Assembly (NCBI GenBank): GCA_934255105.1 | Contig: CAKQNH010000339.1 | Location: forward strand, 1 to 5,953 | Direction: 5' to 3' | Source: an uncultured Pirellulaceae bacterium | GTDB lineage: Bacteria > Planctomycetota > Planctomycetia > Pirellulales > Pirellulaceae | Length of the DNA: 5,953 nt | In this document: in pieces, positions 1 to 5,829 of the stretch | Numbering within the stretch: the first letter of the stretch is position 1 | How the letters are laid out: the number at the start of each line of letters is the position of its first letter | Made by a program: the position numbers and the translations under genes | Notes under the pieces: model-generated | Database searches by the model: none | Seen by the model: only the letters and a program-made list of their open reading frames with translations | Told to the model about the DNA's origin: nothing

Positions 1-106
1 CATCCAGTGGGCTCTTGTGGTCGAACTGTCGCCGAAACGCCAGAACCTCTGAATCGATTTCCTGCTCTACTGGCTTTGATCGCCGTTTTGTCGTACTCTT
101 ATTCAT
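1..106 (-). CDS. Hypothetical protein, N-terminal part, runs off left edge
   Basis: An ATG at 106-104 opens a minus-strand frame that stays open for 35 codons to the window edge. The start is preceded by AGGGA about seven bases upstream (in CAGGGACACGCC), a reasonable ribosome binding site. The visible product begins MNKSTTKRRSKPVEQEID and continues with EVLAFRRQFDHKSPLD. It is hydrophilic, with a basic N-terminus and no signal peptide or membrane segment. I do not recognise the family. It has the same orientation as the sugar cluster but is separated from the polymerase gene by about 540 bases, so it is probably a separate transcription unit. The frame is short enough that chance cannot be excluded; the start context is the main support. 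Confidence 0.45.
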   Translation of the reverse strand, partial: MNKSTTKRRSKPVEQEIDSEVLAFRRQFDHKSPLD

Positions 107-172
107 GGCGTGTCCCTGTGCTCTCGTTGAGCCGTTGAAGTGTCGTAACATCAACAGGATACGCCGCTTTTA

Positions 173-202
173 TTCATACTTCCAGAACAAAAGTTTTGAT
201 AA
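173..202 (-). promoter_or_regulatory. Weak sigma70-like promoter candidate for the left-edge gene
   Basis: In an AT-rich patch, the minus strand reads TTATCA (202-197) and TATGAA (178-173) separated by 18 bases. Each hexamer matches four of six consensus positions. It lies about 67 bases upstream of the ATG at 106. This is a pattern match only; a similar match could arise by chance in such AT-rich sequence. Confidence 0.18.
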
Positions 203-551
203 TACCTCGTCGGTTAAATGATCCCACAAGTGATGCTCGAAGGCCGCCCGCAAGCGATCTTCGATGAGCGCGACCGCAAGCTGGCTGAAGCTCGCCAGCG
301 CCGAAGTGAGTCTCGAGCGGAAGCCAGGCAAAAAGCTGCCGCGGATTCGGCGGCCCCATCGACCGCGAGCTATACTAACAGCGATGCTTTGGAGGATAGA
401 GCTCTGCTGGGAAGCAACTCGAGCGCCACATCATTGCCGTTGACAAATATCATCAGTGGTCCGCTGGGTGAGATCACTTCAAGCCCAGCCACTATCGCAC
501 CGTCGCAGTAGCCAATTTGTCAATGGGTCCATGCGCAAAATCCCGGGAGTT

Positions 552-567
552 TGGGGGCTGGCCCCCA
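552..567. repeat. GC-rich stem-loop downstream of the polymerase gene
   Basis: TGGGGG (552-557) and CCCCCA (562-567) form a perfect six-base stem around a CTGG loop. It lies about 80 bases past the polymerase stop codon. No T-run follows on either strand, so it is not a canonical intrinsic terminator. It could still block or stabilise the 3' end of the cluster transcript. Confidence 0.35.
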
Positions 568-634
568 TCAGGGAAAACCTGCTTCAGACCACTTCATTTA
601 CTCCGCTGAACGCAAACCTCGTTCACACCTTCCG

Positions 635-657
635 TCTGACTAATACACTCAGTCAGA
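635..657. repeat. Inverted repeat spanning the polymerase stop codon
   Basis: TCTGACT (635-641) and AGTCAGA (651-657) are perfect seven-base inverted repeats separated by nine bases. The right arm and the loop contain the last codons and the TGA (651-649) of the polymerase gene. No T-run follows on the minus strand, so a factor-independent terminator is not supported. Confidence 0.35.
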
Positions 658-1983
658 TGCTATGGAAACGGCATCTCCGATCGCTTCTGTGCTATGTATC
701 CAGTAGGTGATATCTTGTTCTGTCTGGAGGTCACAAGCAGAAACTAGGCTGCCCAAAAGAAGGTAACTAATCAGTAACGGTGGCCCGAAAAGCCCTACCG
801 ACATGCTCGCCGCGTCGACCGCTAGTATGCAGGCCGACCAACCAAAAATCATCCGCCCGTGTGTTGCCTCTGACGAGTCCTTAAAAGCCACGATGGCTTT
901 CCTTATAGCCAGCGCATGTGCGGCAACAAATAAAAACAAGCCCAACAAGCCACTTTGGATCGCTATAATTATGTAGTTATTCACGACATCTACGTGTTTT
1001 CTTCCGTCGATAAGTTTGCCCCAGTGATTGATGGATTCATTCCCAATACCGACCAACCAATACTCGTGCACTCGCGAAATAGCAACTTCGATCAACCTGG
1101 TTCGGTACCAGGCTGTGTTACCCTGCAGGGCTAGATAATCTATGAGATTGTAAAAGTGCCGATTTGAGAAGATCTCAATGAATAGCGATGCAGCAAGTAA
1201 GAGTATCAATGTCGGCTTGATAAGCCAAGTTAGGCGTTCAAAAGTGATTAGGAAGCATAACACCCCCGCTGCAATCATCGGCCCCGAAGACAAACTGGCC
1301 GCACTGCCCACAAGGCTTGCAACAAACCCCACAACCGCCCACTTGCCCACCGTTCGCAACTTGCTGAGGCCCCACAGAAAGCCACCCAGCACAACCATTG
1401 CTGTTCCGTAATAAATGTAGTGTGAAGTGCTTGCTTTTGCTCGTAAGAGTCCGAGACGATATTCGGGAGGTTTTTCGAACCAAGTCCACCCACGATAGTT
1501 TTCAAGGCCCGCGTATATTGAGTAGGAAGTAAGAGACTCGACGGTTCCAAGAATGCAAAGCGCAGTTGCAGTTATAACCAAGGGGATCGCGGTTGACTTC
1601 ACGTCCTCCATAGTTGACAACGAAACGCGCGCCAGTACATACATAACGACTGTATCCAGTCCTTTACCGATCATTGCCGTGATACTGGAGAATCCTGCCC
1701 CAGCCAGTATTTGAGCAACAACGGTCCAAGCCCAAAGCGCAACGACCAAAGCATCCACAGCGTTCAGCTTGCCACCCGGAAAGCCACGCACCACCAATAT
1801 GCGAATTAGCAGAACCAGTGCCACCAAGCGAGGGGCTGACATTTCAGCAGGCCCAACAGGTATACGCAGATACTCTGGATAGATCAGCATGCATGCAGCT
1901 ACTACCCCGGCTGCGGCGCCCGGACGGAGAAGAATTCCCATGATTGAGAAAAAAATAGCTATTGCTGTGGTTGGACCGATCAT
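649..1983 (-). CDS. O-antigen polymerase/ligase-like membrane protein (Wzy/WaaL type)
   Basis: The predicted 444-residue protein is strongly hydrophobic, with roughly ten or more membrane segments spread from residue 5 to about 415. Two features fit the Wzy/O-antigen ligase-like superfamily. One is a small-residue stretch ASLSSGPMIAAG at about 229-240, where relatives often carry an SRGP-like motif. The other is a long hydrophilic loop at about 272-337 containing NTAWYRTRLIE, VGIGNES and HVDVVNNYI, followed by the final membrane helices. Such proteins polymerise undecaprenyl-linked repeat units or ligate glycans on the periplasmic face. Polymerase and ligase cannot be separated by sequence alone; the setting among glycosyltransferases favours polymerase. 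The ATG at 1983 lies 30 bases after the methyltransferase stop with no clear Shine-Dalgarno sequence. An ATG at residue 15 is an alternative start, also without one. The gene appears more AT-rich than the two GT2 genes upstream, which is common for wzy genes. Confidence 0.82.
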   Translation of the reverse strand: MIGPTTAIAIFFSIMGILLRPGAAAGVVAACMLIYPEYLRIPVGPAEMSAPRLVALVLLIRILVVRGFPGGKLNAVDALVVALWAWTVVAQILAGAGFSSITAMIGKGLDTVVMYVLARVSLSTMEDVKSTAIPLVITATALCILGTVESLTSYSIYAGLENYRGWTWFEKPPEYRLGLLRAKASTSHYIYYGTAMVVLGGFLWGLSKLRTVGKWAVVGFVASLVGSAASLSSGPMIAAGVLCFLITFERLTWLIKPTLILLLAASLFIEIFSNRHFYNLIDYLALQGNTAWYRTRLIEVAISRVHEYWLVGIGNESINHWGKLIDGRKHVDVVNNYIIIAIQSGLLGLFLFVAAHALAIRKAIVAFKDSSEATHGRMIFGWSACILAVDAASMSVGLFGPPLLISYLLLGSLVSACDLQTEQDITYWIHSTEAIGDAVSIASD

Positions 1984-2013
1984 GCCAAATCGACTATTTA
2001 CGTTTGCATTCGT

Positions 2014-2757
2014 TCAGGTGTTGAATCGAGTGGCGGTGGAGCTAAAGGGATCGTTCTGCTGAAAAGTCCTGTGGATCTCGTCGACAGGCTCTCCGAACCC
2101 GCTGTAAGCGACGAATGACTTTATTAACCCAAAATACCGCTCTTGCCAGAGTTCGCTCTCCGGAAACGCGGTTCTCATTTCCTTTGCAGTCATCAGACGA
2201 ACCTCGTCGACAATGGCTTGGGCTAACTCGTCAGAGCGACAAGGCCCGCGCCACCCACAACGAAAGCGTCTTATCAGAGCGATGCGAAGCTTTCGAGGCA
2301 TCCACTGCCAACCAGGCACATGGAAATGTGGCTCAATTGGAAACTAGTAGTTTGGAGTTTGAACCCAATGAGCCAACGAGACCCTTCGGATCTCATTAGC
2401 CATCTTGAGTTGATTCTCAAGTGAAAAAAGATGCTCGATCACTGAGTTAGAAAATGCGACATCGAACTGTTCGTCACTAAATTGCTTCAGATCGGTAGCG
2501 TCACCTTGAAGTACGCGGATGTTCCCAGAACTGCTCGGCCTAGCTTCTAGGTTGATGCACGTAATACTCACATCAGGCCGATCAGCGCAGCCGCGCTTGC
2601 GCCAAAAGTTTTCCGTGCCACCGACGTCAATCAAATCGACACGAGATTTGCCTAGTCTATTTAATAGTGCCTCAAACGTTTTAAACCATCTGTTGCGAAG
2701 TCTATTGGATAGTGATCGAGCGTCCGATACATCAGCCGCGGAACGAAAGTTGAACAT
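2014..2757 (-). pseudogene. SAM-dependent class I methyltransferase interrupted by an in-frame amber codon
   Basis: The first part (2757-2344, 137 residues) has a Rossmann-type methyltransferase fold. It shows motif I IDVGGTENFW (43-52), an acidic residue after strand 2 in INLEA (68-72), GDATDL (85-90) and FDVAFSNSVIEHL (98-110). It reaches WVQTPNY and then meets TAG at 2346-2344. The same frame continues at once with FPIEPHFHVPGWQW and a full C-terminal region ending in GLIKSFVAYSGFGEP and a short tail, stopping at 2016-2014. No frameshift is needed: one base change (for example TGG to TAG) explains the break, and the whole frame would give 247 residues. The start ATG at 2757 has a good ribosome site, AAGGGAG six bases upstream. 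In this setting the enzyme would methylate a sugar or chain end. A GTG at 2319 could restart the C-terminal part, but that fragment lacks the SAM-binding motifs. The product is probably inactive unless the amber codon is read through or is a sequencing error. Confidence 0.85.
2344..2346 (-). other. Premature amber stop (TAG) within the methyltransferase frame
   Basis: The minus strand reads AAC TAC TAG TTT CCA ATT GAG CCA, giving N-Y-stop-F-P-I-E-P. From family knowledge, this conserved stretch usually has an aromatic residue here (TPNYWFP or TPNRYFP), so a TGG or TAC/TAT codon is the likely ancestor. Frame arithmetic confirms the upstream and downstream parts are in register: the GTG at 2319 lies exactly eight codons after the stop. 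Confidence 0.88.
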
Positions 2758-2772
2758 GTGTGGCTCCCTTTG
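2758..2772 (-). promoter_or_regulatory. Ribosome binding site of the methyltransferase gene
   Basis: AAGGGAG on the minus strand lies six bases before the ATG at 2757. It fixes this start and shows that the gene has its own translation signal, about 48 bases after the end of the upstream glycosyltransferase. Confidence 0.6.
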
Positions 2773-2805
2773 AAACTTGTGCTCTCATCAAGTGCGGTCC
2801 ATTTG

Positions 2806-3660
2806 CTACTGAGCCGATGCTCGGGCTGACTCGTCGCGATCCCAGTGCTGGGATCCAGAGCGTTGCATCCTCTGCTTGGCGCGATACTTACTCAACAGCA
2901 CTACCGCCGCGTAAACCGGCAGCGACAGAAGGCGGGCCGGTGTCAACAGCGGCAGGTACGCGGCGATGCTTCTAGGCGGATGGTCGTAGTGTCCGGCTAA
3001 TACCTGCGGATGCTCGCGGCGAAGCTCAAAAACACCCAGCCGGCTGCGCGTCCGAACCGCAACAAGCGACTTGAGGTCCTGAGGTGGGCGCACGACGGTA
3101 TGGCACGACGCAACAATCACCCGCTCTTCAGGACGATACATGCCGCGTACAAAACCATCGTCAGACACAATCGCTGGAAATTCTGCAAACCGCTGCCGCG
3201 CGGCTTGGTTCAAGGCATACACGCCAACACCTATCCGCCCCGGACGATTGTAGGGGAGCGCGGTCCACACTCGGTAGTATGCCTTGACTCCCATGCTGCA
3301 GCCACTCAAATCATACTCCGCATGTGGCCAGGCGGCTCGCACCTGCCGGCTATCCAAGGCGTGCTCAAGGTCTTCGATAAAGCTGGGCGATACGCGAATG
3401 TCGGCATCCAGATAGATGCAGGGAAAGCTAGTGGCTAGTTTCTCCGCGCGGTTGATGGCTTGGCATTTACCTGGTTCGTCCGATTCAACCACTTGCACTC
3501 GCGGATCGAAACCGCGGGCTATCTCCGCCGTGTCGTCTTGACAAGCATTGCAAGAGACGATGACGTCTACATCGCGCTCGCCAATACTCTCAAACAGACT
3601 CCCCAGCGTTGCTGCGATGACCTGTCCTTCGTTGTAGGCGGGTATGATAACCGTGGTCAT
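2806..3660 (-). CDS. Family 2 glycosyltransferase (GT-A fold)
   Basis: The 284-residue protein opens directly with the nucleotide-sugar-binding strand VIIPAYNEG (4-12). It continues with NACQDDTAE (38-46), DEPGKCQAINRA (61-72), the metal-binding DADIRV (85-90) and SDDGFVRG (166-173), the usual place of the catalytic acidic residue in GT2 enzymes. RTRSRLG (203-209) sits where many relatives carry an R-rich acceptor loop. One hydrophobic stretch at about 233-257 may associate with the membrane; the tail after it is polar. The enzyme is expected to transfer a sugar from a nucleotide donor to a lipid-linked intermediate at the cytoplasmic face. Donor and acceptor cannot be told. The ATG overlaps the TGA of the upstream gene (ATGA) and has AGGAG six bases before it, so translation is both coupled and independently primed. 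Confidence 0.86.
   Translation of the reverse strand: MTTVIIPAYNEGQVIAATLGSLFESIGERDVDVIVSCNACQDDTAEIARGFDPRVQVVESDEPGKCQAINRAEKLATSFPCIYLDADIRVSPSFIEDLEHALDSRQVRAAWPHAEYDLSGCSMGVKAYYRVWTALPYNRPGRIGVGVYALNQAARQRFAEFPAIVSDDGFVRGMYRPEERVIVASCHTVVRPPQDLKSLVAVRTRSRLGVFELRREHPQVLAGHYDHPPRSIAAYLPLLTPARLLSLPVYAAVVLLSKYRAKQRMQRSGSQHWDRDESARASAQ
2838..2855. repeat. Perfect inverted repeat within the 3' end of the GT2 gene
   Basis: GATCCCAG (2838-2845) and CTGGGATC (2848-2855) are exact inverted repeats around TG. As RNA this gives a seven-base stem with a four-base GTGC loop. It falls in the polar C-terminal tail codons (SGSQHWDRD), about 32 bases before the stop. There is no T-run behind it on the minus strand. 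It may be a transcript-processing hairpin or chance. Confidence 0.4.
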
Positions 3661-4580
3661 TGACCGCTCCTAAAGCCGTGCCACCAACTACGGGGTGAGC
3701 GAACCAGTGGACCGAAGGCAGATACGAGCTCCGCCGATTTCTGGCGAGAGATCGGTTTTCCTATATAACCCGCCACGGCACGCGCCAGCCCGTGGCTCCA
3801 TATCAACAACCCGGCTGCGATGACCTGCGAGCTGGACCAGTGCTTGCGCAGCAGATGCATTAGGGCCTGAGCTTTCATTACGCTACGCTCACTTCGATGT
3901 GAGCCCCCTCCTCCCAAATGCACGATTTCGGCGGTGGGCGTCATGATGACCGGCAAACCGGCTATCTGCAGGCGGTGGCAAAAATCCATTTCTTCGCAGT
4001 AGGCAAAAAAGGATTCGTCCAGCCCCCCCATTGCCTCCCAGACGCTGGTGGGGACCATCATGAATGCTCCCGAAAGGGACTCGACCGTGCCAGGCTGCGT
4101 GGCGTTTTCGGGCAAGGCTCCGTTGAGCCATTTGGCGCCTCCCACTGTGGTGATGGCCAGCTTGGTTAGCGTCGGAAAGGACTGTCGCGAACCCGGGTCG
4201 CGACGCCCGTCCGGTAGCCGTGCTCGCCCACCAATGGCTCCCAACTCGCTCGGCTTATACCGCTCCGCGCAACGATACAATTCGCTGACCGCATCGTCCG
4301 TCAGATAGGTGTCCGCATTCAACAGCAGCAAGTACTTTCCGCGCGCCTGTTCCGCCAGTCGATTGTTGCCTTTGGAAAATCCAATATTTTCATGATTATC
4401 AACGATTCGTACTGAAGGGTACGACTCGCGGACGAATTCGATTGTCCCGTCCTCTGAGCAGTCGAGAAGGAGGACCTCAAAGCGGCAGCCCACTACAAAG
4501 CGAAAGAGACTACTGAGACAATCGTCGATGTAGTCCAGTGATTTGTAGCACACGATTAGAATGCTTACATCGGGTTTCAT
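3657..4580 (-). CDS. Family 2 glycosyltransferase, rhamnosyltransferase-like (WbbL type)
   Basis: With the ATG at 4580 the protein has 307 residues. It shows DVSILIVCYKS (4-14), DCSEDGT (40-46, in place of the more usual D-N-x-S-x-D-G), NIGFSKGNN (65-73), the metal-binding NADTYL (88-93), SGAFMMV (170-176), DESFFAYCEEMDFCHRL (188-204) with the acidic catalytic region, and HLGGGGS (221-227). This order is typical of the WbbL/rhamnosyltransferase branch of GT2, which acts on lipid-linked O-antigen or exopolysaccharide intermediates, but the sugar is not proven. An upstream GTG at 4604 would add eight polar residues. Neither start has a Shine-Dalgarno sequence; I prefer the ATG because it sits just before the first conserved strand. 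The stop overlaps the ATG of the next glycosyltransferase. About 195 bases without a gene separate it from the Alg13-like gene upstream, so it could begin a second transcript. Confidence 0.85.
   Translation of the reverse strand: MKPDVSILIVCYKSLDYIDDCLSSLFRFVVGCRFEVLLLDCSEDGTIEFVRESYPSVRIVDNHENIGFSKGNNRLAEQARGKYLLLLNADTYLTDDAVSELYRCAERYKPSELGAIGGRARLPDGRRDPGSRQSFPTLTKLAITTVGGAKWLNGALPENATQPGTVESLSGAFMMVPTSVWEAMGGLDESFFAYCEEMDFCHRLQIAGLPVIMTPTAEIVHLGGGGSHRSERSVMKAQALMHLLRKHWSSSQVIAAGLLIWSHGLARAVAGYIGKPISRQKSAELVSAFGPLVRSPRSWWHGFRSGQ
3661..3676 (-). promoter_or_regulatory. Ribosome binding site of the second GT2 gene
   Basis: The minus strand reads TTAGGAGCGGTCA before the ATG at 3660, placing AGGAG six bases from the start. 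It lies inside the last codons of the preceding glycosyltransferase and supports the start that overlaps its stop codon. Confidence 0.65.
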
Positions 4581-4741
4581 GTCAGTTGAGGCGTAGCTGT
4601 TCACGCGTTAGTCGTTGATCCGTTGGGTGCATGGCCGATGTTGACATTCAGGAGGAGAGTTTAAGCACCGGATGGGCGGAGCGATCAGCGACCAACATGC
4701 AAGCCCGTGAACGGTTACCTGGGGGTGTCCTGACACGGCGT

Positions 4742-4778
4742 TGGACTTCACTGTGAGTACTGCAACCACTGGACTTCA
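4742..4778. repeat. Pair of 9-base direct repeats in the gap after the Alg13-like gene
   Basis: TGGACTTCA occurs at 4742-4750 and again at 4770-4778, start to start 28 bases apart. The second copy covers the stop codon of the Alg13-like gene. This may be a small duplication scar or chance; no third copy was seen. Confidence 0.35.
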
Positions 4779-5255
4779 ACCGCCGTTGACAAACTTTCGC
4801 ACGTACTCGAGCAATTCGGCGCTGGCGTATTTGCCTATGGCCTGGGAAGTTTGCAGGCTGAGTAGTTCGTCCATACGCTGGGGCACTTCATGTTCGTCCT
4901 GTGCGACGAGTATACCTGCACGCTGCGAAAAATGCTGGGCGGTGGCCAGCTGATGATCGTTGCGCTGCTCACCCAGCGCGGCCTGACGCGGCATGATCAA
5001 AATCGGTTTGCCATGCAGCAGAGACTGGATAATCGTCCCCATTCCCGCATGCCCCACGATGAACTGGGCTGCTTCAAAGTGCCGCTGGTATTCGGCGGGA
5101 TCGAAAAAGGACTGACTGCGCATGTTGCGCGGCTGGTATTCGCTACGCGCCACCTGCGCAATAACGTGAATGTGGCTGTGATTATCCAAGTAACCATCTA
5201 CGGCTCGCACTAGCCGGTCAAAATGCAACTGTGTTCCAACGCTCAGCAAGATCAT
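4776..5255 (-). CDS. Alg13-like / PssE-type glycosyltransferase catalytic subunit (GT28 C-terminal domain)
   Basis: The 159-residue protein starts MILLSVGTQ, the first strand and loop of GT28-type domains. It carries FIVGHAGMGTI (65-75), KPILIMPR (83-90) and EQRNDHQ (96-102), which make the nucleotide-sugar binding site in the Alg13/MurG C-terminal domain family. Its length matches free-standing Alg13/PssE subunits, which work only when bound to an Alg14/PssD partner at the inner membrane. The partner lies directly upstream, and the ATG at 5255 overlaps its TGA. There is no Shine-Dalgarno sequence, so translation is probably coupled to that gene. Known bacterial pairs transfer glucuronic acid, galactose or other sugars as an early step of the repeat unit; the donor used here cannot be read. 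It is soluble, with no membrane segment. Identification as this subunit type is firm; substrate is open. Confidence 0.88.
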   Translation of the reverse strand: MILLSVGTQLHFDRLVRAVDGYLDNHSHIHVIAQVARSEYQPRNMRSQSFFDPAEYQRHFEAAQFIVGHAGMGTIIQSLLHGKPILIMPRQAALGEQRNDHQLATAQHFSQRAGILVAQDEHEVPQRMDELLSLQTSQAIGKYASAELLEYVRKFVNGG

Positions 5256-5731
5256 ACGACGCTACCACGGTAAGCGGGCCCATCTGGCTGGGCCAAATGC
5301 TCCCACTGGGTGAGCCGCTCGTCGGCATACTTGGCTACCAATTGCCCCGACAGTGAGAGCTCCTCTGCGTTGGCGATACTGTCGATCCACAAGGTGCGAC
5401 AGCCCAAGAACTTGCCGAGCCGTAAGGCAAAATAACCCGGAGCCGCTCCGGTCGAAACCACCACGTGAGGTCGTACGCGAAGTACGACGAATGCGATTTG
5501 CATGAGCATGACTGCCAGTCCCACTTTATTCCATTTGTTAGCGTCGCGAACCGCAAAGAATTTGGCCGGTGCCACTTCACCCGCATAACCCGCGTGCGTG
5601 CCGATGTAGCAAACTTGGCAGTGTTCAAAGGCGGGCCGCAAACGCATCAGCTGCACCCAGTGACCTCCACCAGAAGCTACCGCTAGCACTCGACGCGATT
5701 CCGGCTGTGATAAGATTTCGCTAGCAAACAT
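5252..5731 (-). CDS. Alg14-like / PssD-type membrane-recruiting glycosyltransferase subunit
   Basis: From the ATG at 5731 the protein has 159 residues, the common size of bacterial Alg14 homologues. It shows RRVLAVASGGGHWVQLMRL (14-32) with the Gly-rich loop and following His. A hydrophobic helix at about 70-85 (VGLAVMLMQIAFVVLR) probably touches the membrane. STGAAPGY (93-100) follows, then DSIANAEELSLSG (117-129), QWEHL (142-146) and a C-terminal YRGSVV. Alg14-type subunits bind the lipid acceptor and recruit the Alg13-type catalytic subunit, encoded immediately downstream with an ATGA overlap. A GTG at 5812 in the same frame would add 27 residues that resemble no part of the family. Neither start has a clear ribosome binding site, so the start is uncertain, while the family call is firm. 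Confidence 0.86.
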   Translation of the reverse strand: MFASEILSQPESRRVLAVASGGGHWVQLMRLRPAFEHCQVCYIGTHAGYAGEVAPAKFFAVRDANKWNKVGLAVMLMQIAFVVLRVRPHVVVSTGAAPGYFALRLGKFLGCRTLWIDSIANAEELSLSGQLVAKYADERLTQWEHLAQPDGPAYRGSVV

Positions 5732-5829
5732 TCGGCTGACCAATACGATCCGAAAGCAGTCGCAAATTGACTTCGCGGGCAGGGGATGTTGATAACCCAG
5801 ATCTAAAATCACAAATCTGTTCGGTTGCT

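Larger units (their letters stand above)
107..648. other. Unassigned region between cluster end and left-edge gene; possible gene remnant
   Basis: No gene can be named in this stretch of about 540 bases. The best reading frame is on the plus strand at 218-511 (97 codons) and has an in-frame TAA directly before its ATG. Its first 45 or so codons favour G or C in the third position and encode a charged, probably helical segment (FDERDRKLAEARQRR, then SRAEARQKAAAD). After about position 360 it turns into a Ser/Thr-rich, low-complexity tail unlike a folded domain. There is no Shine-Dalgarno sequence before the ATG. This could be a decayed remnant of a gene, for example from a mobile element, but no transposase motif or terminal repeat is visible. 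The minus strand offers nothing better apart from the gene starting at 106. Confidence 0.3.

Noticed and set aside
635..657. Intrinsic terminator at the end of the polymerase gene
   Set aside because: The stem is only seven base pairs and no T-run follows on the minus strand, so it is listed only as an inverted repeat.
2319..2346. Frameshift or two separate genes between the methyltransferase halves
   Set aside because: The two halves are in the same frame and the residues between the TAG and the GTG at 2319 fit the family, so a single nonsense codon is the simpler reading.
2344..2346. TAG as a pyrrolysine codon
   Set aside because: The position normally carries an ordinary aromatic residue, this is not a methylamine methyltransferase, and no supporting genes are in view.
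3010..3438. Plus-strand frame of 142 codons
   Set aside because: It is the antisense shadow of the GT2 gene at 2806-3660, whose motifs are clear; the plus-strand product has no recognisable domain.
4650..4656. AGGAGGA on the plus strand as a ribosome binding site
   Set aside because: The nearest ATG (4672) is about 15 bases away, too far, and no coding-like frame follows.
4890..5213. Plus-strand frame of 107 codons
   Set aside because: It lies wholly opposite the Alg13-like gene, which carries all expected motifs.
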